From: an uncultured beta proteobacterium
GTDB taxonomy: Bacteria > Pseudomonadota > Gammaproteobacteria > Burkholderiales > Burkholderiaceae_C
Reading direction: 5' to 3'
Length of the DNA stretch: 64,000 nucleotides
Assembly (NCBI GenBank): GCA_903905735.1
Contig: CAIVHU010000121.1
Coordinates: 24,989 to 88,988 of the forward strand
Shown: positions 52,129 to 60,714 of the stretch, in pieces
How positions within the stretch are numbered: position 1 is the stretch's first letter
Layout of the letters: each line of letters opens with the position of its first letter
Translations under genes and position numbers: made by a program
The notes under the pieces: model-generated
The model's database searches: none
What the model was told of the DNA's origin: nothing
What the model saw: only the letters and a program-made list of their open reading frames with translations

Positions 52129-52821
52129 TCAGATGGCCGCGCGCTGCTTCAAGGCAGTTTGCACCCGGCGCGCGTCCATGCCCAGCTCAGAGGCAAACTC
52201 GTCCACCGTTTTCCCACTGGCGTCAAAGGCCTTGAGCAGGGCCGTCTGGCGGGCGCGCTGCTGGTCAACCTCGGCAATGACATCTTCAAGCAACGTCGCC
52301 ACTTTCTCGTCCAGCGTGGTCAAGCGTGACAGGTAGTCCTGCCGAGACAGGCCACTGACCTGGTATGCCGTCATCAGCTGGTTGCGCAGTTTGGGCACCA
52401 GGTCTTCTGGCGAACGCGCCTGACGGCGGTGGTACAGCTCGACGATGGACAACAGCACATGCTCGGGCGCTACTGGCTCCACCGGCTGGCCTTGCAGGTC
52501 GTGGCGCGCCAGACCTTGCACCACGCTTTGCAGATAGCGGGTGGAGCGGGTGTGCACGCCCAGCGCCAGCTTGAGTTCATCTTTGGCAAACACCTCGGGG
52601 TGCGCCGCCAGCAGGTCCTGAAACACGCCGAGTTTCAAGGGCACAAAACGCTGACCAAACAGCTGCGGGTACAACTCAAAGAGTTTCTCCAGCACCGGCT
52701 GGGCACTGGCAAAGCGGTTTTTGGACTTGGTAGGTGCCGGGCTCATGGCGGAGGTTGGCGTGTCGGCAGGTGTTGCCTCTGAGGTCATGGGCGCGGGAGA
52801 TTCTGGCAAGGTGTCGGTCAT
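52129..52821 (-). CDS. ProQ/FinO family RNA chaperone
   Basis: A 230-aa protein with a disordered, Ala/Pro/Thr-rich N-terminus (1-40). A ProQ/FinO domain spans about residues 40-145 (LEKLFELYPQLFGQRFVPLKLGVFQDLLAAHPEVFAKDELKLALGVHTRSTRYLQSV). A C-terminal helical region contains an HTH-like end (GKTVDEFASELGMDARRVQTALKQRAAI). FinO-domain proteins bind stem-loops of sRNAs and mRNA 3' ends. The gene is divergent from the ATP-grasp/transglutaminase pair. Confidence 0.9.
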   Translation of the reverse strand: MTDTLPESPAPMTSEATPADTPTSAMSPAPTKSKNRFASAQPVLEKLFELYPQLFGQRFVPLKLGVFQDLLAAHPEVFAKDELKLALGVHTRSTRYLQSVVQGLARHDLQGQPVEPVAPEHVLLSIVELYHRRQARSPEDLVPKLRNQLMTAYQVSGLSRQDYLSRLTTLDEKVATLLEDVIAEVDQQRARQTALLKAFDASGKTVDEFASELGMDARRVQTALKQRAAI

Positions 52822-52898
52822 GGCGAGGATCGGTTAGATCAGTTTGTTTAACCGTCGATTGTCATTCAAAGCGCGACTTCGCTGGCATACTCACAACC

Positions 52899-55589
52899 AT
52901 GAAGTCAGCCCCATCGTCATTACCCCCAGAAGAGAGCCCTGAAAACCCGGGTTTGGCGGAACTGGCGGCGAGCTACAAAGCCACTAAAGGGCACTTTGAC
53001 GAGTTGCGCGGCAGGGTCTCCGACGGCAACCCTCCCACCACCGCAAATGCTTCACTAAATGTAGCTACCAGTCATTTTATGACAAGGGCTTGGGCCGGTT
53101 TTTATGGTCCATTGGGCGACGATACTGCGGCGGACATGAACCAGCGCAGCATCCAGCTCGCGCGCCAGATCCGCGACAACGGCATCACCTACAACGTCTA
53201 TGCCGACGAAAACGGCCCGCAGCGGCCCTGGTCGCTGGACCTGCTCCCGCTGATTGTCGATACCGCCAGTTGGAAGCACATCGAGGAAGGTGTGCTGCAA
53301 CGCGTGCGGCTGCTGGAACACCTGATGGCCGATGTCTACGGCCCGCAAGAGCTGCTGGCCTCGGGCTTTTTGCCCCCAGCGCTGGTGCACGGTCACCCCG
53401 GCTACCTGCGCGCCATGCACGGCATCCAACCCGTGGGCGGGCGCTATTTGCACATCGCAGCGTTTGACATGGCTCGCGGGCCTGACGGCAACTGGTGGGT
53501 GGTGGGGCAACGCACTCAGGCGCCCTCCGGCCTGGGCTACCTGCTGGAAAACCGGCTGGCGATTTCGGCGCAATTCGGCACCGCCTTTGAAAGCCTGAAG
53601 GTGCAGCGGCTGGCCGCCACCTACCGCGCACTGATGGACAGTCTGCGCGCCATGAGCCCGATGGGGATGGATGCCCACCTGGCGCTGTTGACCCCCGGCC
53701 CCTACAACGAAACCTATTTCGAGCACGCCTACCTGGCGCGCTACCTGGGCCTGACCCTGGTGGAAGGCAGCGACCTGCTGGTGCGCGACGAGCACCTTTA
53801 CCTCAAAACCCTCAAGGGCCTGGTGCCAGTGCATGGCCTGCTCAAGCGCGTCGATGACGAGTACATGGACCCGCTGGAGCTGCGCGCCGACTCCACCCTG
53901 GGTGTGCCCGGCCTGCTGCAAGCCATTCGCGCGGGCCATGTGCTGGTGGCCAACACGCCGGGCTCGGCGTTTCTGGAGTCGCCCGCGCTGCTGGGCTTTT
54001 TGCCCGCCTTGTCGCGCCATCTGTTCAATGAGGCGCTGTGCCTGCCCGCACTGCCCACCTGGTGGTGCGGCGAGAGTGGTGCCATGTTTGACGCGCTGGC
54101 GCGCCTGCAAGAGTGCACCATCAAACCCACCTACCCGGGCAGCAGCAGCCACGCCAGTTTTGATGCCGTGCTGGGTGCCAAGCAAACGCCCCAGGCGCTC
54201 AACGAATGGGCCGGGCGCATCGTGCGCCACCCCGAGGAGCACACGGTCCAGGCCTACACCCCGCTGTCGCAAATGCCCACCTGGCAGATCAGCCAGGAAG
54301 ACCGCCGACACGCCAGCGGTAGCCTGGTGCCGCGCTCGGTCACGTTACGGGTGTTTGCCGTGTCCGATGGCGCACAGGGCTGGCGCGTGCTGCCCGGCGG
54401 GCTGGCCCGCGTGGCCGGCAGCTCACAAGAGATCACCTCGATGCAGCGCGGTGGCAGCAGCGCCGACGTGTGGGCCCAGACCACCGGCGAGATCGATCAC
54501 GCCACCCTGCTGCACCCGCACCTCACGCCCGAGAGCCTGATGCAGCGCAAGCGCCTGGTGACCAGCCGCGCTGCTGAAAACCTGTTCTGGCTGGGTCGTT
54601 ACACCGAACGTACCGAAAACGCCCTGCGCCTGGCACGCCTCACCCTGGATTGCCTGCACGGCGAAGACCCGTCCAGCGTGCCACTGATGAGCTGGCTGGG
54701 CCAGATGGCGGTGGCCAACACCCTGGTGCTGGCAGATGTGCCGACGCCGCTGCAGGCACCGCGCGTCTTCGAGCGCGCCCTGATCGACAGCCTGGGCACC
54801 ACCCGCCACGCCACCAGCGTCGGGTTTTATCTGCGCGCCCTCAAAATGGCTGCATCCAGCGTGCGAGAGCGCCTGTCGCAGGAGCACTGGCGCATCATCA
54901 CCCGCGCCGAAGAAATGCTGTTTGCCCGCTTTGCCGAGCACCGCCAGCGTGGCGACTTCCCGGTGCAGCAGGCCTTGAACATCCTCAAAGACACCAGCGA
55001 CCACATGGCCGCCATCACCGGCGCGCAGACGGATCGCATGTCGCGCGATGACGGCTGGCGGCTGCTGAGCATTGGCCGACACATCGAGCGGCTGGGCTTT
55101 TTGTCCACAGCATTGAACCTGGCGCTGACCTGCAAAACGCTGGAAACCGACAGCGGTTTTGATGCCATGCTGGAGCTGTTTGACAACGCCATCACCTTTC
55201 ACGCCGAGTTCCAGCAAAGCCGCGACATGGCCGCGCTGGTCGATTTGCTGGTGATTGACCGCGACAACCCACGCTCGGTGTCCTGGGTGGCGCACACCCT
55301 GCGCGGCCGTCTGGCCAAATTGGCGGGCAGCAACCCGAACGAACTGTGCGCCCTGTCGCTCAAAGTGCCCAACCCCAACGCCTGGGGGCTGGCGCAGTTG
55401 TGTGAGCGGGCCCCCGATCTGGTCACCCCCGCCGCGTCGGGTGCAGCGGAAGGGGTCGTGCCGCAATACGAGTTGCTACGCTCCGTGCTACAACAGTGCA
55501 GCAACGCGGCCTACGAAGTCTCGGAAGAAATCAGCGCCACCTACTTCACCCATGCGGGCCTGAGCAACCACAGCGTCGGTGCCTTATGA
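52899..55589 (+). CDS. Circularly permuted ATP-grasp protein fused to alpha-E domain
   Basis: An 896-aa fusion. Residues about 90-520 are the circularly permuted ATP-grasp type 2 (DUF404/407) with YNVYADENGPQRPWSLDLLPLIVD, QRVRLLEHLMADVYGPQELL, LTPGPYNETYFEHAYLARYLGLTLVEG and the ATP-binding VLVANTPGSAFLESPAL. From about 550, beginning SRAAENLFWLGRYTERTENALRLARLTLD, it is the helical alpha-E (DUF403) domain. The track's ORF begins 55 codons upstream; ATG 52899 (MKSAPSS) is the first with a plausible leader. A 4-bp overlap couples it to the transglutaminase gene. In many bacteria these modules are separate; genome studies link them to synthesis or modification of a peptide or amino-linked compound that remains unidentified. 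Confidence 0.9.
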   Translation: MKSAPSSLPPEESPENPGLAELAASYKATKGHFDELRGRVSDGNPPTTANASLNVATSHFMTRAWAGFYGPLGDDTAADMNQRSIQLARQIRDNGITYNVYADENGPQRPWSLDLLPLIVDTASWKHIEEGVLQRVRLLEHLMADVYGPQELLASGFLPPALVHGHPGYLRAMHGIQPVGGRYLHIAAFDMARGPDGNWWVVGQRTQAPSGLGYLLENRLAISAQFGTAFESLKVQRLAATYRALMDSLRAMSPMGMDAHLALLTPGPYNETYFEHAYLARYLGLTLVEGSDLLVRDEHLYLKTLKGLVPVHGLLKRVDDEYMDPLELRADSTLGVPGLLQAIRAGHVLVANTPGSAFLESPALLGFLPALSRHLFNEALCLPALPTWWCGESGAMFDALARLQECTIKPTYPGSSSHASFDAVLGAKQTPQALNEWAGRIVRHPEEHTVQAYTPLSQMPTWQISQEDRRHASGSLVPRSVTLRVFAVSDGAQGWRVLPGGLARVAGSSQEITSMQRGGSSADVWAQTTGEIDHATLLHPHLTPESLMQRKRLVTSRAAENLFWLGRYTERTENALRLARLTLDCLHGEDPSSVPLMSWLGQMAVANTLVLADVPTPLQAPRVFERALIDSLGTTRHATSVGFYLRALKMAASSVRERLSQEHWRIITRAEEMLFARFAEHRQRGDFPVQQALNILKDTSDHMAAITGAQTDRMSRDDGWRLLSIGRHIERLGFLSTALNLALTCKTLETDSGFDAMLELFDNAITFHAEFQQSRDMAALVDLLVIDRDNPRSVSWVAHTLRGRLAKLAGSNPNELCALSLKVPNPNAWGLAQLCERAPDLVTPAASGAAEGVVPQYELLRSVLQQCSNAAYEVSEEISATYFTHAGLSNHSVGAL
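53049..53106 (+). repeat. Dispersed element, copy 14 (inside ATP-grasp/alpha-E gene)
   Basis: GCTTCACTAAATGTAGCTACCAGTC, then TATGACAAGGGCTTGGGCCGGTTTTTA. Sense and in frame, in the N-terminal region before the ATP-grasp core. Confidence 0.75.
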
Positions 55590-56716
55590 AGCTGGCCATC
55601 ACCCATGAGACGGTGTACGACTACCGCCCGGCGGTGGAAACGGCGCAGCACATGGCGTACCTGACACCGCTGAACACGTCCAACCAGCAGTTGCTGAGCC
55701 ACCACCTTGAGATCGCACCGCAGCCAACCCAGACCAGCGACACGGTCGATGTTTTTGGCAACACCCGGCATTTTTTCTCATTGCAGGTGCCGCACCGGCG
55801 CTTGCGCGTGTTGGCCAGCAGCGAGGTCCTGACCCAGCCCGGCGCCCTACCGCACAACATGATCGCCTGGGAGCTGGTGCGCGAGCGGTTTCGCTACCAC
55901 GCGGGCGCGGTGTTTGACGCCGCCAACGAGTTCGTTTTTGCCTCCAGCATGGCCCCGCACCACAACGACTTTGCCAGCTATGCCCGGCCCAGTTTTCCAC
56001 CCGGCCAAAGCCTGCTGCTGAGTTCGCTGGATTTGATGCACCGCATCTACCGCGACTTCACCTACGAGAGCCTGAGCACTGAGGTCAACACCCCGGCGCT
56101 GCAGGCGCTGGCGCAGCGCAAGGGCGTGTGCCAGGACTTTGCCCACATCTTCGTCGCCTGCCTGCGCTCCATGGGGCTGGCGGCGCGTTATGTCAGTGGC
56201 TACCTGCTGACCGCGCCTGCACCGGGCACGGTCAAGTTGCGTGGCAGCGACGCGTCGCACGCCTGGGCCTCGGTTTATTTGCCAGGGCAGCTGGCATCTG
56301 ACGAGTCTGCCGCCACGGAGCCCTGCTGGGTTGATCTGGACCCGACCAATGACCGCGCGGGTTGGCCGTCGCCGGGCGAGGACTATGTGACGCTGGCGAT
56401 CGGGCGGGACTTCTCGGATGTGTCGCCCATGCGTGGCGTGATCCACGGCGGTGCCAGCCATGTGCTGACGGTGGGGGTGACCGTGGAGCCGGTGGAATCC
56501 GTCAAACCTGACCTGGATGCCGAGCGCGGGGCAAGACAAAGCCAGACGCAGATGCAAACTCAGAATCAAAGCCAGACGCAAGGCCAAAACCAAGGTCAAC
56601 CGACAGATGCGTCACGTCCTGGACAGCCTTGGGCTCCCTTTGAAGCGCGCGGGCTGAGCCCGAACGCGCCGCTTGGCGACTGGCGTTTCAACCGGGATGA
56701 GGCCAACGAGCGTTAA
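55586..56716 (+). CDS. Transglutaminase-like protein partner of ATP-grasp/alpha-E
   Basis: A 376-aa protein with an N-terminal beta-rich region (MKLAITHETVYDYRPAVETAQHMAYLTPL) and a transglutaminase-like core. The catalytic Cys is in RKGVCQDFAHIFVACLRSMGLAARYVSGY, the His in ASHAWASVYLPG, the Asp in WVDLDPTND. The tail after residue 310 holds a Gln/Thr-rich low-complexity run (QSQTQMQTQNQSQTQGQNQGQ) not part of the family. Start ATG 55586 overlaps the preceding stop (ATGA), so the two products are made together. Such enzymes act as peptidases or cross-linking enzymes; the substrate is unknown. Confidence 0.9.
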   Translation: MKLAITHETVYDYRPAVETAQHMAYLTPLNTSNQQLLSHHLEIAPQPTQTSDTVDVFGNTRHFFSLQVPHRRLRVLASSEVLTQPGALPHNMIAWELVRERFRYHAGAVFDAANEFVFASSMAPHHNDFASYARPSFPPGQSLLLSSLDLMHRIYRDFTYESLSTEVNTPALQALAQRKGVCQDFAHIFVACLRSMGLAARYVSGYLLTAPAPGTVKLRGSDASHAWASVYLPGQLASDESAATEPCWVDLDPTNDRAGWPSPGEDYVTLAIGRDFSDVSPMRGVIHGGASHVLTVGVTVEPVESVKPDLDAERGARQSQTQMQTQNQSQTQGQNQGQPTDASRPGQPWAPFEARGLSPNAPLGDWRFNRDEANER

Positions 56717-57026
56717 CCGCGCGGCCGAGCGCAGCGTTAATGGTCTCAGCCTTCTTCTGATCAACGCCAGACCGGGGTGCTTACTGCGGATTGCTCGGTG
56801 TTATTCGGTGAGTGCCTGAAGGCGGGAGAGGTTCTACAAGAGCCGATTCCGGCAGGGCGACTGGGCCATGCGCATGCGGTTTGATGTGACCGATGTTGCC
56901 CCGTAGCAAACTGGGGGGCATCCTGAATTCGTTGCAGAAGATATGCTTCTTTTTCCTTGCTATTTATTAAATTAATAGCTAATCGCCCTTATTTTATAAG
57001 AGCTAGAGGCAGATTTTTCACATAAC
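56717..57026. other. Gap of 310 bp between transglutaminase and serine hydrolase genes
   Basis: No credible gene. A 25-codon open stretch at about 56820-56905 reads like protein (RFRQGDWAMRMRFDVTDV) but is bounded by stops, possibly a gene remnant. The last 65 bp hold dispersed-element copy 15. Confidence 0.5.
56962..57019 (+). repeat. Dispersed element, copy 15 (3' of serine hydrolase gene)
   Basis: TTATTAAATTAATAGCTAATCGCCCTTATTTTATAAGAGCTAGAGGCAGATTTTT. Hairpin CCCTTAT/ATAAGAG. Ends 8 bp before the stop of the hydrolase gene; same polarity as copy 16 at the other end of that gene. Confidence 0.9.
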
Positions 57027-58217
57027 TCAATCCATCACGGCCGCGTACACCATGTCCCGGAACAGCATGCGGTAATACTCGCGCTGGTTCGGGGCCTGCA
57101 GCATCAGGCAGGCAAACATGTCCAACGCCGGGTCCACAAAAAACGAGGTGCCCGCCAGACCACCCCAGAAATAGGTGCCGACCGACCCTGGCACCGGGGC
57201 CACGCCCAGGTGCTTGCGCACCGCAAAACCCAGCCCGAAACCATGCCCCGCAGGCAGCAGCGCGCGTGAGCCGCCAGGGGCAATGGGGATGTCGCCCAAG
57301 TGGTCGGTGGTCATGAAATCGATCGTTTGCGGGCCCAGCAGACGCACGCCGTCGAGCTCACCACGATTCAACATGAACTGTAAAAAGCGCGCGTAATCCT
57401 GCGCGGTCGAGATCAGCCCGCCGCCGCCCGAGGCCAGCGCCGCGTCGGTGCGCACGTCGATCACCTTCATCTGCAGACCGCCGTCCGGGTCGCGTGCGAA
57501 GGGCTCGGCAATGTGGCCGTGAAATTCGGGCGGCACGGTGAACGCGGTGTTCGGCATACGCAGCGCATCAAAAATCTGCTCCTGCATGAATTGCTGCAAG
57601 GGCTGCCCGGCAATGACTTCAACCACGCGGCCCAGCACATCGGTGGCGCGGCTGTATTCAAACACCTGACCTGGCTGGTACATCAGCGGCAGGGCCGCTA
57701 GCTGTTGGGTGAAGTCGGCCAGGCTGCGCTCGCGCGAGCCCAGGCGCAATTGCGCGTATTGGCGCTGCACCGGACCACTGCCCAGAAACTCGTAGGTCAT
57801 GCCGGCGGTGTGGCGCAGCAGGTCGTGCACGGTGGCATCGCGTTGCACCGGGTGCAGCTCCAGCGTGCCACCCTCGTTGACCGCCACTTTTTGCCCGGCA
57901 AATTCGGGGAGATGTTTGGCCAACGGGTCGGCCAGCAGCAGGCGGCCCTGTTCCACCAGCATCATGGCCGCCACCGACATGATCGGCTTGGTCATGGAAT
58001 AGATGCGAAAACGCGCATCGCTGTGCATGGCTTCACCGGTGGCCGGGTTGAGCTGGCCGACACTTTCCAGCAGCGCCATCTTGCCGTGGCGAGCCACCAC
58101 GGCGACTGCGCCTGGCAGGCGTCTGTCGTCCACCTCACGTTGCAACACGGCCATCAACCGCTGCAGGCGCTCGGTGCTCAGACCGGCCTTTTCAGGAATC
58201 ACAGCTTGTAAGGTCAT
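57027..58217 (-). CDS. Serine hydrolase, beta-lactamase class C / EstB family
   Basis: A 396-aa protein of the penicillin-binding-protein/class C fold. The nucleophile motif is FRIYSMTKPIMS (S-x-x-K), the second motif FEYSRATDVLG (Tyr of Y-x-N replaced by the Y-S-x pattern of EstB esterases), and HGFGLGFAVRKHLG occupies the third. No signal peptide is seen, which argues for a cytoplasmic esterase over a beta-lactamase. The leader before ATG 58217 is entirely a dispersed element and lacks an evident ribosome site. Elements lie at both ends of the gene. Confidence 0.88.
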   Translation of the reverse strand: MTLQAVIPEKAGLSTERLQRLMAVLQREVDDRRLPGAVAVVARHGKMALLESVGQLNPATGEAMHSDARFRIYSMTKPIMSVAAMMLVEQGRLLLADPLAKHLPEFAGQKVAVNEGGTLELHPVQRDATVHDLLRHTAGMTYEFLGSGPVQRQYAQLRLGSRERSLADFTQQLAALPLMYQPGQVFEYSRATDVLGRVVEVIAGQPLQQFMQEQIFDALRMPNTAFTVPPEFHGHIAEPFARDPDGGLQMKVIDVRTDAALASGGGGLISTAQDYARFLQFMLNRGELDGVRLLGPQTIDFMTTDHLGDIPIAPGGSRALLPAGHGFGLGFAVRKHLGVAPVPGSVGTYFWGGLAGTSFFVDPALDMFACLMLQAPNQREYYRMLFRDMVYAAVMD

Positions 58218-58270
58218 ATTAAATTCATAGCCGGTGGCGCTTTATTTATAAGGGCTTGAGGCCCAAAAGG
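58214..58270 (+). repeat. Dispersed element, copy 16 (5' leader of serine hydrolase gene)
   Basis: ATATTAAATTCATAGCCGGTGGCGCTTTATTTATAAGGGCTTGAGGCCC. Close to consensus. Read with the gene its GGCTATGAATTTAAT end leads straight into the ATG. Confidence 0.9.
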
Positions 58271-58273
58271 CAT

Positions 58274-59293
58274 TTAAAGATACCGCTGGCGGGCCAACGC
58301 CGCACCGGCTGCCAGCGCCTGCAATTTGGCCAGCGCCACGTCGCGGTTCATCGGGGCCATGCCGCAGTTGGTGCAGGGAAACAGGCGCGCTTTGGACACA
58401 TACTGCAGCGCCTGACCAATGGTGTCAGCCACCTGTTCGGGGGTTTCGACCACGTCGCTGGCGACGTCGATCACGCCCACCATCACGTCCTTGCCATCCA
58501 GCAGCGCCATGAGTTGCGGCGGCACGTGCGAGTGGTAACACTCCAGGCTCACCTGCTGGATACTGCTTTTGGCCAGCGCCGGAAAAATCGCTTCGTATTG
58601 CCGCCACTCCTGGCCCAGGGTTTCCTTCCAGTCCAGGTTCGCCTTGATGCCGTAGCCGTAGCAGATGTGCACTGCGGTGGTGCAGGTCAGGCCGCGCGCG
58701 GCACGCTCCAGGGCTTGTACGCCCCAAGTTGCAGCGTCTTTCAGATAGACGTTGAAGGCGGGTTCGTCAAACTGGATGATGTCCACGCCATCGGCCTGCA
58801 GCGCCAGCGCTTCCTGATTGAGCAGGTCGGCAAAGGCCATCGCCATCTCGACCTTGCTGCCGTAGAAGCGGTCAGCCACGGTATCGACGATGGTCATCGG
58901 GCCGGGCAAGGTGAATTTCATCTTTTTTTTGGTGTGAGCGCGCACCAGTTGTGCCTCAGCCGCATGCACCCGGCCCTTGAGTTTGAGCGGTGCCACCACC
59001 TGGGGCACCTGAGCCTCATAGCGGCCATCGCGGATGCCCATGGTGACCTTGTGCTCGAAGTCGATGCCTTCCACCTGCTCCAGAAAACCGTGCACAAAGT
59101 GCTGGCGCGCCTGCTCGCCGTCGCCAATGATGTCCAGGCCTGCGTCTTCCTGCAGTTTGACCCACAGCAGGGTCGCGTCCATCTTGGCTTGCTGCAACTC
59201 GGGCCCGGCGCTGTGCCACTGCGGCCAGAGCTTTTGCGTCTCGGCCAGCCAGGCGGGTTTGGGCAGGCTGCCTGCGATCAACGATTCAAACAT
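58274..59293 (-). CDS. Cobalamin-independent methionine synthase-like protein (core MetE)
   Basis: A 339-aa protein with only the catalytic, C-terminal half of MetE. Zinc-site ligands are recognisable: His and Cys in AVHICYGYG, Glu in VSLECYHSH, Cys in PCTNCGMAP; FTLPGPMTIVDTVAD and IIQFDEPAFNV are the usual MetE blocks. Full MetE is about 750 aa, so this is the short class that probably takes methyl groups from a donor other than polyglutamyl methyl-folate. No partner gene is adjacent. Confidence 0.85.
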   Translation of the reverse strand: MFESLIAGSLPKPAWLAETQKLWPQWHSAGPELQQAKMDATLLWVKLQEDAGLDIIGDGEQARQHFVHGFLEQVEGIDFEHKVTMGIRDGRYEAQVPQVVAPLKLKGRVHAAEAQLVRAHTKKKMKFTLPGPMTIVDTVADRFYGSKVEMAMAFADLLNQEALALQADGVDIIQFDEPAFNVYLKDAATWGVQALERAARGLTCTTAVHICYGYGIKANLDWKETLGQEWRQYEAIFPALAKSSIQQVSLECYHSHVPPQLMALLDGKDVMVGVIDVASDVVETPEQVADTIGQALQYVSKARLFPCTNCGMAPMNRDVALAKLQALAAGAALARQRYL

Positions 59294-59555
59294 GGGCGCT
59301 TCCTCTTTTTGGACAGGTTGCCATGCTATCGCAGCGGCGCCTGGCGCATACTGACGGGGTCATGGCACGCTTACTGCTAGCTTTCTTGCGTCAATGGCTT
59401 GTATTAGCCAAAACTGATGAAGCGGAAAGTGTCTTATGCCCAAGCGTAAACCCCGATGTCACCCGTGCTACGCACTGCTACAGTGCATCGCTTGGTGATT
59501 TGTCCATTCGCCCTGTCATCTTTCAACTGTTTTTTTAACTTGGAGTCGAAAAATT
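59294..59555. promoter_or_regulatory. Leader region upstream of amino-acid transporter
   Basis: A 262-bp gap without a gene. It holds a possible degenerate dispersed element (CTGCTAGCTTTCTTGCGTCAATGGCTTGTATTAGCC near 59376), a T-run before the start and a TTGGAG ribosome site. No clear regulator site is seen. Confidence 0.4.
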
Positions 59556-60590
59556 ATGCGTATACGCTCAATCAAGTCACTGGCTGTCGTTGCAGCCGCT
59601 CTCAGCACCCTGGCCGCCCTGCCCGCTCATGCCGGCAAGACCCTGGATGCCATCAAAGCCCGCGGCCAGGTGGTGTGCGGCGTGAACACCGGTCTGGCCG
59701 GTTTTGGTGCAGCAGACTCAACCGGCAAATGGACCGGCCTGGATGTGGATGTTTGCCGCGCCATTGCCGCAGCCACACTGGGTGACCCAGAGAAAGTCAA
59801 ATATGTGCCGCTAAATGCCCAGCAACGCTTCACCGCACTGCAGTCTGGCGAAATCGACGTGCTGTCGCGCAACACCACCTTCACCCTGACGCGAGACGCG
59901 TCACTCGGCCTGGAGCAAACCGTCGTGACCTACTATGACGGTCAAGGCTTCATGGTTCCCCTCAAGAGCAAAATCAAGAGCGCCAAACAACTCAAGGGCC
60001 AGACGGTCTGCGTGCAATCGGGCACCACCACCGAGAAGAACCTGAATGACTTCTCCAAGGCCAACGGCCTGAACATCAAACCCGTGGTGTTTGAACAGCT
60101 CGATGCGACCGAAAACGCTTATTTCACTGGCCGCTGCATCGCCTATACCACCGACGCGTCCGGTCTGGCCTCCACCCGCAACAAAGTTGCCAAGAACCCT
60201 GCTGACCACGTCATCTTGCCTGAGCTGATTTCCAAAGAACCGCTCGGACCCATGGTGCGCCGCGGTGACGACGAATGGTTCTCCATCGTCAAGTGGGTCA
60301 TTTACGGTTTGATCGAATCCGAAGAGTACGGCATCACCCAGGCCAACGTTGACTCGCTCAAGACCACCAGCACCGACCCGGTCGTCAAACGCATTCTGGG
60401 CTCCTCTGAAGACTCCGGCAAACTGCTGGGTCTGGACAAGGAATGGATGGCCCGCGCCATCAAGGCCACCGGCAATTACGGTGAAATTTTTGAGCGCAAT
60501 GTGGGTCCCAAATCGCCACTGGGCCTGCCCCGTGGCGTGAATAATCAGTGGAACAAAGGCGGCCTGATGTACGCCATGCCCATCCGTTAA
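59556..60590 (+). CDS. aapJ: General L-amino-acid ABC transporter binding protein (AapJ-like)
   Basis: A 344-aa periplasmic binding protein of the SBP_bac_3 family. The signal peptide ends at AHA-GKTL near residue 27; KARGQVVCGVNTGLAGFGAADSTGKWTGLDVDVCRAIAAATLGD is typical of AapJ/BztA, as is FTLTRDASLGLEQTVVTYYDGQGFMV. Length (about 340) is larger than His/Gln-type proteins (about 260), which supports the general amino-acid class. A terminator-like hairpin follows, then two permeases and the ATPase. Confidence 0.92.
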   Translation: MRIRSIKSLAVVAAALSTLAALPAHAGKTLDAIKARGQVVCGVNTGLAGFGAADSTGKWTGLDVDVCRAIAAATLGDPEKVKYVPLNAQQRFTALQSGEIDVLSRNTTFTLTRDASLGLEQTVVTYYDGQGFMVPLKSKIKSAKQLKGQTVCVQSGTTTEKNLNDFSKANGLNIKPVVFEQLDATENAYFTGRCIAYTTDASGLASTRNKVAKNPADHVILPELISKEPLGPMVRRGDDEWFSIVKWVIYGLIESEEYGITQANVDSLKTTSTDPVVKRILGSSEDSGKLLGLDKEWMARAIKATGNYGEIFERNVGPKSPLGLPRGVNNQWNKGGLMYAMPIR

Positions 60591-60609
60591 ACGGATTCAT
60601 GCATCCGGT

Positions 60610-60656
60610 AGCGCCGCCTGCTGTCGCTCATGCGATACCAGCGGCGCTTCTTTTTT
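60610..60656 (+). terminator. Terminator/attenuator after the binding-protein gene
   Basis: AGCGCCGC...GCGGCGCT, with an inner TGTCGC-TCAT-GCGATA helix, then TTCTTTTTT. A convincing Rho-independent terminator between aapJ and aapQ; partial read-through would give excess binding protein. A short palindrome TTAGCATT/AATGCTAA follows. Confidence 0.85.
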
Positions 60657-60714
60657 AGCATTGCAGAATGCTAAGCGTGTTTCCCCATAAACCGCCTTCA
60701 GGGCGAGAAGCACA

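Noticed and set aside
56820-56905. Possible short gene or remnant with RFRQGDWAMRMRFDVTDV
   Set aside because: Only about 25 codons between stops, no start, no ribosome site and no recognised family; kept only as a note in the gap entry.
57027-58217. Antibiotic-resistance beta-lactamase
   Set aside because: No signal peptide, and the second motif is the EstB type; an esterase is more likely.
59366-59415. Possible degenerate dispersed element before aapJ
   Set aside because: Only CTGCTAGC and TTAGCCAAAA resemble the consensus, and spacing is off; not counted among the 17.
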